A stretch of 64,000 bases of DNA from Trabulsiella guamensis ATCC 49490. GTDB taxonomy: Bacteria; Pseudomonadota; Gammaproteobacteria; Enterobacterales; Enterobacteriaceae. The DNA lies in assembly GCF_000734965.1 (NCBI RefSeq), contig NZ_JMTB01000065.1, forward strand, positions 52,407-116,406, in the 5' to 3' direction. The position numbers and the translations under genes are program-made. Below, one piece after another: positions 36,631 through 47,566 of this stretch (position 1 is the stretch's first letter; every line of letters starts with the position of its first letter). The notes beneath the pieces were generated by a model. The model made no database searches. It was not told where the DNA came from and saw only the letters and a program-made list of their open reading frames with translations.

Positions 36631-37686
36631 TTGAGTAAAAATAAACTCTCCAAAGGTCAACAGCGCCGTGTGAAAGCAAATCATCAGCGCCGTCTCAAAA
36701 CGACTTCGGAGAAGATCGATTTCGATGACAACTTGTTTGGCGAACCGGCTGAAGGGGTCGTCATTAGTCGCTTTGGTATGCATGCTGACGTGGAATCCGC
36801 CGATGGTGACATTCACCGCTGCAATATTCGCCGTACGATCCGCTCACTGGTAACCGGGGATCGCGTGGTCTGGCGACCGGGCAAAACCGCAGCAGAAGGC
36901 GTCAACGTCAAAGGCATCGTCGAGGCGGTGCATGAGCGTACCTCTGTACTGACCCGTCCTGACTTCTACGACGGCGTAAAACCGATCGCCGCCAATATCG
37001 ATCAGGTCATTATCGTCTCCGCGATTTTGCCGGAGCTGTCGCTGAATATTATCGATCGTTATCTCGTTGCCTGCGAAACCCTCGACGTCGAACCGCTTAT
37101 CGTGCTGAACAAAATCGATCTGCTGGATGATGACGGGATGGATTTCGTCAATGAACAAATGGATATCTATCGCCACATCGGCTATCGCGTGCTGATGGTC
37201 TCCAGCCGCACCCAGAACGGTTTAAAACCGCTGGAAGAGGCATTAACGGATCGCATCAGCATCTTTGCCGGGCAGTCCGGCGTGGGCAAATCCAGCCTGC
37301 TTAACGCGTTGCTGGGGCTGCATGACGACCAGATCCTGACCAACGATGTCTCCGATAACTCGGGCCTCGGGCAGCACACCACCACCGCCGCCCGTCTGTA
37401 TCACTTCCCGCATGGCGGTGATGTCATCGACTCACCCGGCGTTCGCGAATTCGGGTTGTGGCATCTCGAGCCGGAACAAATCACCAACGGCTTTGTCGAA
37501 TTCCATGACTATCTGGGCAGTTGCAAATACCGTGACTGTAAACACGATACCGATCCCGGCTGTGCTATCCGCGCCGCGGTAGAAAAAGGGGAAATCGCGG
37601 AGAGCCGCTTCGACAATTACCACCGTATCCTTGAAAGCATGTCGCAGGTAAAAACGCGTAAAAACTTTTCGGAAACTGATAACTGA
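36631..37686 (+). CDS. rsgA: Small-subunit ribosome biogenesis GTPase RsgA
   Basis: The 351-residue protein has an OB-fold N-terminal domain (about 35-110), a circularly permuted GTPase with NKID first and then GQSGVGKSS and DSPGVREFG, and a zinc knuckle with CKYRDC, H and C near the end. It tests and releases late 30S particles. It uses TTG as start codon, as in E. coli, with CAGGAG upstream. Confidence 0.97.
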   Translation: MSKNKLSKGQQRRVKANHQRRLKTTSEKIDFDDNLFGEPAEGVVISRFGMHADVESADGDIHRCNIRRTIRSLVTGDRVVWRPGKTAAEGVNVKGIVEAVHERTSVLTRPDFYDGVKPIAANIDQVIIVSAILPELSLNIIDRYLVACETLDVEPLIVLNKIDLLDDDGMDFVNEQMDIYRHIGYRVLMVSSRTQNGLKPLEEALTDRISIFAGQSGVGKSSLLNALLGLHDDQILTNDVSDNSGLGQHTTTAARLYHFPHGGDVIDSPGVREFGLWHLEPEQITNGFVEFHDYLGSCKYRDCKHDTDPGCAIRAAVEKGEIAESRFDNYHRILESMSQVKTRKNFSETDN

Positions 37687-37690
37687 GAAT
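37661..37690 (+). promoter_or_regulatory. Candidate sigma-E promoter of psd-mscM
   Basis: AAAACTT and CTGA are separated by about 15 bases across the end of rsgA, resembling the sigma-E elements GGAACTT and TCTGA. In E. coli psd-mscM is known to have an envelope-stress promoter. The match here is loose. Confidence 0.35.
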
Positions 37691-37807
37691 TATGCTTGCG
37701 ATGACTGACATTTACGTCCGTCATCGTTAAAATCGGCCACTTTTCTGTAAGATCCGCTGAAAACGTCGCGGATTGGGAATGATAAAAATCATGGCCTGGA
37801 GGCTACC

Positions 37808-38776
37808 TTGTTAAACGATCTTAAACTTTCTCTGCAATACATTCTGCCGAAACTGTGGCTCACTCGCCTGGCAGGCTGGGGTGCGAGCAAACGAGCAGGC
37901 TGGTTGACCAAACTGGTCATCGATTTGTTCGTAAAGTATTACAAGGTCGACATGAAAGAGGCGCAAAAGCCGGACACCGCCAGCTATCGCACCTTTAACG
38001 ACTTTTTCGTCCGCCCGTTGCGCGACGAAGTCCGCCCGCTGAATACGGATCCGAACGTACTGGTTATGCCTGCCGACGGCGTGATCAGCCAGCTTGGTAA
38101 CATCGAAGACAACAAAATTCTGCAGGCTAAAGGACACGACTACACGCTGGAAGCACTGCTCGCGGGCAACTACCAGATGGCGGAACTGTTCCGCAACGGG
38201 ACCTTTGCCACAACCTACCTTTCACCGCGCGACTATCACCGCGTGCACATGCCATGTAACGGTATTCTGCGTGAAATGATTTATGTGCCGGGCGATCTGT
38301 TTTCTGTGAACCACCTGACGGCGCAGAACGTCCCGAACCTGTTTGCCCGCAACGAGCGCGTGATCTGCCTGTTTGATACGGAATTTGGCCCGATGGCACA
38401 GATCCTCGTTGGCGCGACGATTGTTGGCAGTATTGAAACGGTCTGGGCAGGCACCATCACACCGCCGCGCGAAGGCATCATCAAGCGCTGGACGTGGCCG
38501 GAAGGTGAAAGCGAAGGTTCCGTGGCGTTGCTGAAAGGCCAGGAGATGGGCCGCTTCAAGCTCGGCTCTACGGTCATCAACCTGTTTGCGCCAGGTAAAG
38601 TCGCGCTGGTTGAGCAACTACAAAGCCTGTCGGTCACCAAACTGGGTCAACCGCTGGCGTACTCCACCGAAACGATGGTCACGCCGGATGCAGAACCTGC
38701 ACCGCTGTCTGCCGACGAAATTAAAGCTGAACATGACGCCAGCCCGCTGGTTGATGAGAAGAATGACGAAGGTTAA
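37808..38776 (+). CDS. psd: Phosphatidylserine decarboxylase proenzyme
   Basis: The 322-residue proenzyme has the self-cleavage site LGST with Ser254, which becomes the pyruvoyl group of the alpha chain. D90 and H147 (in HRVHMP) form the rest of the protease triad. It makes phosphatidylethanolamine at the inner membrane. It starts at TTG with TGGAGG upstream, as in E. coli, and is followed by mscM 20 bases later. Confidence 0.97.
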   Translation: MLNDLKLSLQYILPKLWLTRLAGWGASKRAGWLTKLVIDLFVKYYKVDMKEAQKPDTASYRTFNDFFVRPLRDEVRPLNTDPNVLVMPADGVISQLGNIEDNKILQAKGHDYTLEALLAGNYQMAELFRNGTFATTYLSPRDYHRVHMPCNGILREMIYVPGDLFSVNHLTAQNVPNLFARNERVICLFDTEFGPMAQILVGATIVGSIETVWAGTITPPREGIIKRWTWPEGESEGSVALLKGQEMGRFKLGSTVINLFAPGKVALVEQLQSLSVTKLGQPLAYSTETMVTPDAEPAPLSADEIKAEHDASPLVDEKNDEG

Positions 38777-38796
38777 TTCCTGACAAAAGGTATCCC

Positions 38797-41700
38797 GTGC
38801 GCCTGATTATCACTTTCCTGTTGGCCTGGAGCCTCAGCCTGGGGGCGTACGCAGCGACGGCCCCCGACGCCAGACAAATCGCTCAGGAACTGGAGCAGGC
38901 AAAAGCGGCGAAGCCCGCTCAGCCGGAGACCGTCGAGGCGCTCCAGGCTGCGCTGAACGCGCTTGAGGAGCGAAAAGGCTCTCTCGAGCGCGCGAAGCAA
39001 TATCAGCAAGTTATCGATAACTTCCCCCGACTCTCGCAGACACTGCGCACCCAACTGAATAATCAGAGCACAGAACCCCGCCAGGTGCCTGTCGGGTTGA
39101 CGAGTGATGCGCTGAATCAGGAGATCCTGCAGGTCAGCAGCCAGTTGCTGGAAAAAAGCCGTCTGGCGCAGCAGGAGCAGGATCGCGCCCGTGAAATCGC
39201 TGATTCCCTCAGTCAGTTGCCACAGCAACAAACCGATGCCCGCCGCCAGTTGAATGAAGTGGAGCGACGCGTTAACGCCCCTGCGGGTAACACCTCGCTG
39301 GCGCAGGCGCAAAATCTCAATCAACAGGCGGAATCCGCCCGTCTGAAAGCGCTGGTCGATGAACTGGAGCTGGCGCAGTTATCCGCCAATAACCGGCAGG
39401 AGTTGTCGCGACTGCGCTCCGAACTGGCGCAAAAGCAAAGCGAACAGCTGGATGCTTACCTGCAGGCGCTGCGTAATCAGCTTAACAGTCAGCGTCAACG
39501 TGAAGCGGAGCGCGCCCTCGAAAGCAGCGAACTGCTGGCGGAAAACAGCGCCAATCTGCCCGCGGGGATCGTTGAACAGTTCAAAACCAACCGCGAGCTG
39601 TCGCAGGCGCTGAACCAACAGGCACAGCGGATGGATCTGGTCGCCTCGCAGCAGCGACAGGCCACCAATCAGACGCTACAGGTTCGCCAGGCGCTGAATA
39701 CGCTGCGCGAGCAGTCGCAATGGCTCGGTTCCTCGAATCTTCTGGGAGAGGCGCTGCGTGCTCAGGTGGCGCGTCTGCCGGAGATGCCCAAACCGCAGCA
39801 ACTGGACACCGAAATGGCGCAGTTACGCGTGCAGCGTCTGCGGTATGAAGAGCAGCTCAACAAGCAACCGCAACTTCAGCAAATTCGTCAGGCCGATGGC
39901 CAGGCGCTGACCAGCGAGCAAAGCCGCATTCTGGATGCGCAACTGCGCACTCAGCGCGAACTGCTGAACTCTCTGTTGCAGGGCGGCGATACGCTGATCC
40001 TCGAACTGACCAAGCTGAAAGTTTCCAACGGTCAGCTTGAAGATGCGCTGAAAGAAGTGAATGAAGCCACGCACCGCTACCTGTTCTGGACGTCGGACGT
40101 TAGCCCCATCACCTTCAGCTGGCCAATTGAAATCGTGCAGGATCTGCGTCGACTGATCTCGCTCAATACATTCAGCCAGTTAGGCAAAGCTACGGTGATG
40201 ATGCTCACCAGCAAAGAGACGCTCTTCCCGCTGTTTGGGGCGCTGATCCTGGTCGGATTCAGCATCAGCTCGCGCAAGCATTTCACCCGTTTTCTGGAGC
40301 GTTCCAGCGCTCGGGTCGGCAAAGTGACACAGGACCATTTCTGGCTGACCTTGCGCACCGTGTTCTGGTCGATTCTGGTGGCTTCGCCGCTTCCTGTCCT
40401 GTGGATGACGCTGGGTTATGGGTTACAGGAAGCCTGGCCTTATCCGCTGGCGGTAGCGATTGGCGATGGCGTGACCGCCACCGTGCCGCTGCTGTGGGTG
40501 GTGATGATTTGCGCCACCTTTGCCCGCCCCAATGGTTTGTTCATCACCCACTTTAGCTGGCCGCGCGAACGCGTGGCGCGGGCAATGCGCTACTACCTGA
40601 TGAGCATTGGGCTGATTGTGCCACTCATCATGGCGCTGATCATGTTCGATAACCTCAACGATCGTGAATTCTCCGCCTCGCTCGGCAGGCTCTGTTTTAT
40701 CCTGATTTGTGGTGCGCTGGCGGTGGTCACGTTGAGCCTCAAGCGAGCAGGCATTCCCCTCTACCTCGACAAAGAGGGCGAAGGGGACAACATGGTCAAC
40801 CGCCTGCTCTGGAACCTGCTGTCGGGCGCTCCGCTGGTTGCGATACTGGCAGCGGGCGTGGGGTATCTGGCAACATCTCAGGCGTTACTGGCGCGTCTGG
40901 AAACCTCTGTCGCCATCTGGTTCCTGTTGCTGGTGATCTACCACGTCATCCGCCGCTGGATGCTGATCCAGCGGCGCCGGCTGGCCTTCGATCGCGCCAA
41001 ACATCGGCGGGCAGAGATGCTGGCGCAGCGTGCCCGTGGCGAGGATGATCACCACGCCTCAAGCCTTGAGGGTTCCGCCGAAGTGGAGGTGAGCGAGGTC
41101 GATCTCGACGCCATCAGCGTGCAATCATTACGACTGGTGCGGTCGATTCTGATGCTGATTGCGCTGGTGTCGGTCATTGTCCTGTGGTCTGAAATCCATT
41201 CCGCTTTTGGCTTCCTGGAAAACATTTCGCTATGGGATGTGACCTCGACAGTACAGGGAGTGGAAAGCCTTGAGCCAATTACCCTCGGCGCTGTGCTGAT
41301 CGCGATTCTGGTGTTGATTATTACGACGCAACTGGTGCGTAACCTCCCTGCCCTGCTGGAACTGGCGATCCTCCAGCATCTGGATCTGACGCCGGGCACG
41401 GGCTACGCCATTACCACCATCACCAAATATTTGTTGCTGCTGGTCGGGGGGCTGGTTGGCTTCTCAATGATTGGTATCGAGTGGTCAAAACTGCAGTGGC
41501 TGGTAGCCGCGCTGGGTGTCGGTCTCGGTTTTGGTTTGCAGGAGATTTTCGCCAACTTTATCTCCGGCCTGATCATCCTGTTTGAAAAACCGATCCGTAT
41601 CGGCGATACCGTCACGATCCGCGATTTAACCGGCAGCATTACGAAGATCAACACCCGTGCGACGACGATCAGCGACTGGGATCGCAAAGAGATCATCGTG

Positions 41701-42120
41701 CCGAACAAAGCCTTTATCACCGAGCAGTTTATTAACTGGTCGCTGTCCGATTCGGTGACGCGTGTGGTGCTGACGGTCCCTGCGCCATCGGATGCCAACA
41801 GCGAAGAGGTAACGCAAATACTCTATACCGCTGCTGAGCGCTGCTCGCTGGTGATCGACAACCCGGCACCGGAAGTGTTCCTGGTGGATTTACAGCAAGG
41901 CATCCAGATTTTCGAGCTGCGTATTTACGCCGCCGAGATGGGTCACCGTATGCCGCTGCGCCATGAGATCCACCAGTTAATTCTGGCGGGCTTCCGCGAG
42001 CACGGCATCGAAATGCCATTCCCACCATTCCAGATGCGCGTCGAAACGATGGGCGGTAACACGCCAGGGAAAACCATTGCGTCAGCAGGAAGACGTTCGA
42101 GAACGCCGGGGAGTTTGTAA
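38797..42120 (+). CDS. mscM: Miniconductance mechanosensitive channel MscM (YjeP)
   Basis: The 1107-residue protein of the large MscS/KefA type has a signal peptide (about 1-20), a periplasmic Gln-rich coiled-coil domain (about 25-440), about eleven membrane helices and the MscS core with pore helix region LGVGLGFGLQEIFANFISGL and a cytoplasmic beta domain. It opens under osmotic downshock. The start codon is GTG. A terminator follows. Confidence 0.96.
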   Translation: MRLIITFLLAWSLSLGAYAATAPDARQIAQELEQAKAAKPAQPETVEALQAALNALEERKGSLERAKQYQQVIDNFPRLSQTLRTQLNNQSTEPRQVPVGLTSDALNQEILQVSSQLLEKSRLAQQEQDRAREIADSLSQLPQQQTDARRQLNEVERRVNAPAGNTSLAQAQNLNQQAESARLKALVDELELAQLSANNRQELSRLRSELAQKQSEQLDAYLQALRNQLNSQRQREAERALESSELLAENSANLPAGIVEQFKTNRELSQALNQQAQRMDLVASQQRQATNQTLQVRQALNTLREQSQWLGSSNLLGEALRAQVARLPEMPKPQQLDTEMAQLRVQRLRYEEQLNKQPQLQQIRQADGQALTSEQSRILDAQLRTQRELLNSLLQGGDTLILELTKLKVSNGQLEDALKEVNEATHRYLFWTSDVSPITFSWPIEIVQDLRRLISLNTFSQLGKATVMMLTSKETLFPLFGALILVGFSISSRKHFTRFLERSSARVGKVTQDHFWLTLRTVFWSILVASPLPVLWMTLGYGLQEAWPYPLAVAIGDGVTATVPLLWVVMICATFARPNGLFITHFSWPRERVARAMRYYLMSIGLIVPLIMALIMFDNLNDREFSASLGRLCFILICGALAVVTLSLKRAGIPLYLDKEGEGDNMVNRLLWNLLSGAPLVAILAAGVGYLATSQALLARLETSVAIWFLLLVIYHVIRRWMLIQRRRLAFDRAKHRRAEMLAQRARGEDDHHASSLEGSAEVEVSEVDLDAISVQSLRLVRSILMLIALVSVIVLWSEIHSAFGFLENISLWDVTSTVQGVESLEPITLGAVLIAILVLIITTQLVRNLPALLELAILQHLDLTPGTGYAITTITKYLLLLVGGLVGFSMIGIEWSKLQWLVAALGVGLGFGLQEIFANFISGLIILFEKPIRIGDTVTIRDLTGSITKINTRATTISDWDRKEIIVPNKAFITEQFINWSLSDSVTRVVLTVPAPSDANSEEVTQILYTAAERCSLVIDNPAPEVFLVDLQQGIQIFELRIYAAEMGHRMPLRHEIHQLILAGFREHGIEMPFPPFQMRVETMGGNTPGKTIASAGRRSRTPGSL

Positions 42121-42142
42121 GAGGCTATCCAAACAGAACTGG

Positions 42143-42177
42143 AAGCTGGACAGGCGTAATGCAGTCCAGCTTTTTTG
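42143..42177 (+). terminator. Rho-independent terminator of mscM
   Basis: AAGCTGGAC / GTCCAGCTT with a 12-base loop runs into TTTTTT on the plus strand, 22 bases after the mscM stop. Confidence 0.85.
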
Positions 42178-42179
42178 TT

Positions 42180-42494
42180 TTAAACACAGAGCTGGTAGCG
42201 GAAAATAAAACGCCAAAGCCAGTACGACAGGAGAGCAGCGACAATAAAATACTGCCATAGATTACGTTGTTTTCTCCGCACAATGGCATAGATGTAGGGA
42301 ATAAAAAAAGGCAGCGTGATGATTATACCCACATCGCGGATGTCATCATTTTCAATGTATGTCATCAGGTCGCAAATGTTATTTATGCCCTCTTCACCAA
42401 TGAACCACTCTTTATCCTGAGTGGAAAACATCGCGATAAAAGCAAAACTGACCAGTCCCCAGACAATATTGAGAACAAAAGACTTCCATGTCAT
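42180..42494 (-). CDS. Small inner-membrane protein, possible partner/immunity of the upstream lysozyme-like protein
   Basis: The 104-residue protein has three hydrophobic segments (about 5-23, 52-72 and 79-97) and an acidic loop between the first two (EEGINNICDLMTYIENDDIRD). Its ATG starts directly after the stop codon of the upstream gene, so the two are translated together. E. coli K-12 carries a 104-residue membrane protein, YjeO, in the same mscM-epmA interval; this could be its ortholog, but I cannot confirm it. A role as immunity protein is inference from position and topology. Confidence 0.75.
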   Translation of the reverse strand: MTWKSFVLNIVWGLVSFAFIAMFSTQDKEWFIGEEGINNICDLMTYIENDDIRDVGIIITLPFFIPYIYAIVRRKQRNLWQYFIVAALLSYWLWRFIFRYQLCV

Positions 42495-43208
42495 TCATTC
42501 ACCTCGCATAATTTTCATGATCGTAGCTTTCTTCTCAATAATTCGACGACCATACTCGCTATACGCACGTTGCGGCGTGCCCTTTTGGGCCGAGATTGAG
42601 TCTATGATATCTTGTTTGTTTCTTTCAATTCCTCGGTTGTATCTTGAACCTGTGACGATGATTTGTTCATCTGTAAGTTGGCTTGTATCGATACCCGGAT
42701 AGTCATAGAGGATGAGGTCGCGTAAATGAAAAGCTACTACGTTAATATTGAAGCGATTATCCAGCAGGCATTGAGAAAGCTGAAATTGTTCGAATGATGA
42801 TAATGTATCTGGCCGAATATGCAGTGTCCTTGCCGCAACACCAATTTGTATTGCAATAGAACCTACAGAGGTTGCGTTAGATCTTTGGTTATCTTCTCTT
42901 TGCATAATGGCTTCAAGAAGCTGCCTGAATTGAAGCACTCCAACGGATTTGAATCGTTCTGGAGTTCCTCCGACTTCAGCAACCGCAACCCCAGCCAACA
43001 ATAATACTGGAATATAGGCTTCCCTGGCGGATTGCTGCAATATTATTCTATGATACACCAGCCAGGCTGTTTTATATAACCACAGGTGCGCACTACCCGT
43101 ACTTAATGTCCAGTTTGTTGGAAGCGTATACCATCTCAGGAAATCAAAACCATCCCAATGTGGAAAACCATATTCGTCGATCTTACAAAAAACTAGTGAT
43201 TCATTCAT
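42495..43208 (-). CDS. Lysozyme/lytic-transglycosylase-like hypothetical protein
   Basis: The 237-residue protein has no named homolog that I can recall. The middle part looks like a lysozyme-type fold: a Glu in LAGVAVAEVGG (E78), then SVGSIAIQIGVAARTL (about 114-129), RFNINVVAFHLRDLI (about 152-166) and the closing GSRYNRG (187-193). These follow the order of motifs in GH23-like enzymes (E, SxGxxQ, N-L, A-Y-N-x-G). No signal peptide is present, so it would need a secretion system to reach peptidoglycan. Base composition is more AT-rich than its neighbours. No clear ribosome-binding site precedes the ATG. Confidence 0.7.
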   Translation of the reverse strand: MNESLVFCKIDEYGFPHWDGFDFLRWYTLPTNWTLSTGSAHLWLYKTAWLVYHRIILQQSAREAYIPVLLLAGVAVAEVGGTPERFKSVGVLQFRQLLEAIMQREDNQRSNATSVGSIAIQIGVAARTLHIRPDTLSSFEQFQLSQCLLDNRFNINVVAFHLRDLILYDYPGIDTSQLTDEQIIVTGSRYNRGIERNKQDIIDSISAQKGTPQRAYSEYGRRIIEKKATIMKIMRGE

Positions 43209-43305
43209 GACGGCTATTTTTTAGAAGTAAAATTAACCTAGCATAAATGAGCCATACTTATATATTGTGATATTCCTCGGGTATCAATAAATAAGGACAC
43301 CAATG

Positions 43306-43339
43306 ATCGGAGAATCGGAAATTAACCCGATCCTCCGAT
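43306..43339 (-). terminator. Hairpin downstream of epmA
   Basis: ATCGGAG-A-ATCGG pairs with CCGAT-C-CTCCGAT over 12 base pairs with one mismatch and an 8-base loop. It lies 6 bases beyond the epmA stop. A T-run is missing, so termination may be weak. Confidence 0.5.
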
Positions 43340-43344
43340 GAGTA

Positions 43345-44322
43345 TTACGCGCGATCCACCGTAAAGGCGATCACATCGCCGATGGTATCCGCGCCCAGCG
43401 CCAGCATGACCAGACGATCCACGCCCAACGCCACGCCGGAGCTGTCCGGCATACCGGCACTCAGTGCGTCCAGCAGGTTCTGGTCGATAGGTTGCTGCGG
43501 CAAACCGCGCGCGGCACGCTTGCGGTTATCCTGTTCAAAACGCTGACGCTGTTCGCGCGCATCAGTCAGTTCATGGAAGCCGTTCGCCAGTTCCATTCCC
43601 TTGAAATAAACCTCGAAACGCTCGGCCACACGATGGTCTTCGGTACTGATCTGCGCCAGAGACGCCTGGCTTGCCGGGAAGTGATAGATCACCGTCGGGC
43701 GATCCTGACCAATATGCGGTTCAACACCTGTCATAAACAACAGTTGCAGTAATGTATCCCTGTCTTCTTCGGTATCGGCGATATTGCTCAGATCGAGTTT
43801 TGCCGCCGCTTCGCGCAGCTGCGTTTTATCCGCCGAGAGCGGATCGATCTCCAGATAGCGCTGGAACGCCTGCTGATAAGAAAGACTTTCCGCCGGGGAG
43901 CATTCGAGCACCTGCTGCAGCAGATCGTCAATTTCATTGATCAGGCGATACATGTCAAAATGCGGTCGATACCACTCCAGCATGGTGAATTCCGGATTGT
44001 GGTGGCGCCCCATCTCTTCATTGCGGAAACTCCGGCAGAGCTGGAATATCGGCCCGCAACCAGCGGCAAGCAGACGCTTCATGTGATATTCCGGGCTGGT
44101 CATCAGATACAGGTTCATCCCCTGCGAATGCCCGGGGCCGACGAAACGGGTCTCAAACGGGAACAGGTTGATGTCTGTGACCGTCGCCTGGCTCATACAG
44201 GGCGTTTCCACCTCCAGCACACCACGATCAGCAAAGAAGCGTCGAATTTCCGCCATAATCGCTGCGCGTTTTAACAGGTTAGGGATGGATGCGCTCGGCT
44301 GCCAGGTTGCCGTCTCGCTCAT
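43345..44322 (-). CDS. epmA: EF-P beta-lysylation ligase EpmA (GenX/PoxA)
   Basis: The 325-residue protein resembles the catalytic core of class II lysyl-tRNA synthetase without the anticodon domain. Motif 2 [21 protein letters not shown] and motif 3 [12 protein letters not shown] are present. It ligates beta-lysine to K34 of EF-P. I chose the ATG at 44322 ([10 protein letters not shown]) by E. coli identity. The substrate is supplied by EpmB, also in this window. Confidence 0.97.
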   Translation of the reverse strand: MSETATWQPSASIPNLLKRAAIMAEIRRFFADRGVLEVETPCMSQATVTDINLFPFETRFVGPGHSQGMNLYLMTSPEYHMKRLLAAGCGPIFQLCRSFRNEEMGRHHNPEFTMLEWYRPHFDMYRLINEIDDLLQQVLECSPAESLSYQQAFQRYLEIDPLSADKTQLREAAAKLDLSNIADTEEDRDTLLQLLFMTGVEPHIGQDRPTVIYHFPASQASLAQISTEDHRVAERFEVYFKGMELANGFHELTDAREQRQRFEQDNRKRAARGLPQQPIDQNLLDALSAGMPDSSGVALGVDRLVMLALGADTIGDVIAFTVDRA

Positions 44323-44483
44323 GAGTTTTTCTCCGATTGGTGTTAAGGGCACGAAGTCTACTCGCAACCGCCCGGGGAGACAAATTTTGTCCGACGAAGC
44401 GTGGCTAATCCATGAGTCCAACTAATTTCTGCACGAAACTCATCAAAAGGTGTGATAAATACCCGCATGGATCCACAAAAAAA

Positions 44484-44524
44484 TCGAACACATCAAATTT
44501 CCCCTCACGCCATGCGGTTATACT
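44484..44524 (+). promoter_or_regulatory. FNR-dependent promoter of frdABCD
   Basis: An FNR-like box TCGAACACATCAA is at 44484-44496 and a TATACT -10 hexamer at 44519-44524. The box centre lies about 41 bases before the expected start, the class II activator position. The rest of the 310-base gap between epmA and frdA holds no gene. Confidence 0.65.
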
Positions 44525-44632
44525 GCCGTTCCATAAAGGAGTCGTGGATACGCTTTCGCAATGGCGGCCTGTTACCGATGAACTACCTTTGGTTAAGCGC
44601 ATTGCGAAAAAACAATAAACTGGAGGAATGTC

Positions 44633-46423
44633 GTGCAAACCTTTCAAGCCGATCTTGCCGTAATAGGCGCTGGCGGAGCGGGATTACGGACTGCTATTGC
44701 AGCAGCTCAGGCGAATCCTAACGCTAAAATCGCTCTGATTTCAAAAGTCTATCCCATGCGCAGTCATACGGTAGCCGCTGAAGGCGGTTCTGCAGCGGTT
44801 GCGCAGGATCACGATAGCTTTGAGTATCATTTTCACGATACGGTTGCTGGTGGCGACTGGCTTTGTGAGCAGGATGTCGTAGATTACTTTGTCCATCATT
44901 GTCCGACCGAGATGACCCAGCTTGAACAATGGGGTTGTCCGTGGAGTCGTCGTCCTGACGGTTCTGTCAACGTGCGTCGCTTTGGCGGGATGAAAATTGA
45001 ACGTACGTGGTTCGCCGCCGATAAAACCGGCTTCCACATGCTACACACCCTGTTCCAGACCTCTCTCCAGTTCCCGCAGATCCAACGTTTCGATGAGCAC
45101 TTCGTCCTCGACATTCTGGTTGATGACGGTCAGGCCCGCGGCCTGGTCGCGATGAACATGATGGAAGGCGAACTGGTGCAGATTCGCGCTAACGCTGTCG
45201 TACTCGCCACCGGTGGTGCGGGTCGTGTTTACCGTTTCAACACCAACGGCGGCATCGTTACCGGCGATGGCATGGGCATGGCGCTCAGCCACGGTGTACC
45301 GCTTCGCGACATGGAATTCGTTCAGTATCACCCGACCGGCCTGCCGGGTTCAGGGATCCTGATGACGGAAGGCTGTCGTGGTGAAGGCGGTATCCTGGTG
45401 AACAGAAATGGCTACCGTTATCTGCAGGATTACGGCATGGGTCCGGAAACCCCGCTGGGCGAGCCAAAGAACAAATACATGGAACTCGGCCCGCGCGACA
45501 AAGTGTCTCAGGCGTTCTGGCACGAGTGGCGTAAAGGCAATACCATTCCGACGCCACGCGGTGATGTTGTGCACCTCGACCTTCGCCACCTGGGTGAGAA
45601 GAAACTGCTTGAGCGTCTGCCGTTCATCTGTGAACTGGCGAAAGCTTATGTGGGTGTGGATCCGGTTAAAGAGCCGATTCCGGTGCGCCCGACTGCGCAC
45701 TACACCATGGGCGGTATCGAAACCAACCAGAATTGCGAAAGCCGTATTAAAGGGCTGTTCGCCGTCGGTGAATGTTCGTCCGTAGGTCTGCATGGCGCCA
45801 ACCGTCTGGGCTCCAACTCGCTGGCTGAGCTGGTGGTCTTTGGCCGTCTGGCCGGTGAACAGGCAATGGAGCGTGCATCGACCGCAGGTCCGGCGAACAG
45901 CGCGGCGCTTGATGCGCAGGTCGCTGATGTGGAAAACCGTCTGAAAGCGCTGGTCAACCAGGAAGGCAACGAAAACTGGTCGAAGATCCGCGACGAAATG
46001 GGCATCTCCATGGAAGAAGGCTGCGGTATCTACCGTACGCCGGAACTGATGCAGAAAACCATCGACAAGCTGGCGGAACTGCAGGAGCGCTTCAAGCGCG
46101 TTCGTATCACCGATACGTCCAGCGTCTTCAACACCGATCTGCTGTACACCATCGAGCTGGGCCACGGCCTGAATGTTGCCGAGTGTATGGCGCACTCTGC
46201 GCTGGCGCGTAAAGAGTCGCGCGGCGCGCATCAGCGTCTCGACGAAGGCTGCACCGAGCGTGATGACGTCAACTTCCTCAAGCATACCCTCGCTTTCCGC
46301 GATGCCGACGGGACGACCCGCCTGGATTACAGCGACGTGAAAATCACCACTCTGCCACCAGCGAAACGCGTATACGGTGCAGAAGCGGAAGAAGCCGAGA
46401 AGAAGGAGACGGCGAATGGCTGA
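44633..46423 (+). CDS. frdA: Fumarate reductase flavoprotein subunit FrdA
   Basis: The 596-residue protein has the dinucleotide loop GAGGAGLR at 12-19, H45 ([10 protein letters not shown]) for covalent FAD, and the active-site motifs [15 protein letters not shown] and [10 protein letters not shown]. It reduces fumarate to succinate on the cytoplasmic face during anaerobic respiration. The start codon is GTG with TGGAGG upstream. The C-terminal linker is shorter than in E. coli by a few residues. Confidence 0.99.
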   Translation: MQTFQADLAVIGAGGAGLRTAIAAAQANPNAKIALISKVYPMRSHTVAAEGGSAAVAQDHDSFEYHFHDTVAGGDWLCEQDVVDYFVHHCPTEMTQLEQWGCPWSRRPDGSVNVRRFGGMKIERTWFAADKTGFHMLHTLFQTSLQFPQIQRFDEHFVLDILVDDGQARGLVAMNMMEGELVQIRANAVVLATGGAGRVYRFNTNGGIVTGDGMGMALSHGVPLRDMEFVQYHPTGLPGSGILMTEGCRGEGGILVNRNGYRYLQDYGMGPETPLGEPKNKYMELGPRDKVSQAFWHEWRKGNTIPTPRGDVVHLDLRHLGEKKLLERLPFICELAKAYVGVDPVKEPIPVRPTAHYTMGGIETNQNCESRIKGLFAVGECSSVGLHGANRLGSNSLAELVVFGRLAGEQAMERASTAGPANSAALDAQVADVENRLKALVNQEGNENWSKIRDEMGISMEEGCGIYRTPELMQKTIDKLAELQERFKRVRITDTSSVFNTDLLYTIELGHGLNVAECMAHSALARKESRGAHQRLDEGCTERDDVNFLKHTLAFRDADGTTRLDYSDVKITTLPPAKRVYGAEAEEAEKKETANG

Positions 46424-47150
46424 GATGAAAAACCTGAAAGTTGAGGTGGTGCGTTATAACCCGGAAGTGGACTCCGCACCGCACAGCGCTTTCTATGAAG
46501 TGCCTTACGATGAGCAGACCTCGCTGCTGGACGCGCTGGGCTACATCAAAGATAACCTGGCACCGGATCTGAGCTACCGCTGGTCCTGTCGTATGGCGAT
46601 TTGTGGTTCCTGCGGCATGATGGTCAACAAAGTGCCGAAGCTGGCCTGTAAAACCTTTCTGCGTGACTACCCGAAAGGGCTGAAGGTCGAAGCGCTGGGG
46701 AACTTCCCGATTGAACGCGATCTGGTGGTCGATATGACGCACTTTATCGAAAGTCTGGAAGCGATTAAGCCGTACATCATCGGCAACCCGCGTACGCCGG
46801 ATCAAGGTCCTAACACGCAGACTCCGGCGCAGATGGCGAAGTATCACCAGTTCTCCGGCTGCATCAACTGTGGTCTGTGCTATGCCGCCTGCCCGCAGTT
46901 TGGCCTGAATCCTGAATTCATCGGCCCGGCAGCGATCACCCTGGCGCATCGCTACAACGAAGACAATCGCGACCACGGTAAGAAGGAGCGTATGGCGCAA
47001 CTGAACAGCCAGAACGGTGTATGGAGCTGTACTTTCGTCGGCTTCTGCTCTGAAGTGTGTCCGAAGCACGTCGATCCGGCTGCCGCCATTCAGCAGGGTA
47101 AAGTGGAAAGCTCGAAAGACTTTCTTATCGCCACCCTGAAACCACGCTAA
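46416..47150 (+). CDS. frdB: Fumarate reductase iron-sulfur subunit FrdB
   Basis: The 244-residue protein has a plant-type [2Fe-2S] domain with [14 protein letters not shown] and a C-terminal ferredoxin domain with [12 protein letters not shown] and CSEVCP, together giving [4Fe-4S] and [3Fe-4S] clusters. It passes electrons from menaquinol to FrdA. The start overlaps frdA by 8 bases, as in E. coli. Confidence 0.99.
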   Translation: MAEMKNLKVEVVRYNPEVDSAPHSAFYEVPYDEQTSLLDALGYIKDNLAPDLSYRWSCRMAICGSCGMMVNKVPKLACKTFLRDYPKGLKVEALGNFPIERDLVVDMTHFIESLEAIKPYIIGNPRTPDQGPNTQTPAQMAKYHQFSGCINCGLCYAACPQFGLNPEFIGPAAITLAHRYNEDNRDHGKKERMAQLNSQNGVWSCTFVGFCSEVCPKHVDPAAAIQQGKVESSKDFLIATLKPR

Positions 47151-47160
47151 GGAGTGCATT

Positions 47161-47556
47161 ATGACGACTAAACGCAAAGCCTATGTACGGCCAATGCCGT
47201 CCACCTGGTGGAAAAATCTGCCGTTTTATCGCTTCTATATGCTGCGTGAAGGGACGGCAGTACCGGCAGTCTGGTTCAGTATTGTCCTGATTTATGGCCT
47301 GTTCGCACTGAAAAACGGTCCTGAATCCTGGGCAGGTTTCGTGGGCTTTCTGCAAAATCCGGTGGTGGTGATCCTCAACCTCATCGCGCTGGCTGGCGCA
47401 TTGCTGCACACCAAAACCTGGTTCGAACTGGCGCCAAAAGCGGCAAATATTATCGTAAAAGATGAAAAGATGGGGCCAGAGCCAATCATTAAAGGGCTTT
47501 GGGTGGTAACGGCGGTGGTCACCGTTGTTGTGCTACTTGTCGCCCTGTACTGGTAA
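47161..47556 (+). CDS. frdC: Fumarate reductase membrane subunit FrdC
   Basis: The 131-residue protein has three membrane helices (about 28-48, 65-90, 107-130). It includes Glu29 in the conserved [12 protein letters not shown] region near the quinol site. FrdC and FrdD anchor FrdAB in the inner membrane. The gene begins 10 bases after frdB. Confidence 0.98.
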   Translation: MTTKRKAYVRPMPSTWWKNLPFYRFYMLREGTAVPAVWFSIVLIYGLFALKNGPESWAGFVGFLQNPVVVILNLIALAGALLHTKTWFELAPKAANIIVKDEKMGPEPIIKGLWVVTAVVTVVVLLVALYW

Positions 47557-47566
47557 GGAGGCTAAC

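Noticed and set aside
45350..46285. 311-codon open frame antisense to frdA
   Set aside because: It lies fully inside frdA on the other strand, has no ribosome-binding site and its product is His/Arg/Phe-rich without domains, as expected from a high-GC gene shadow.
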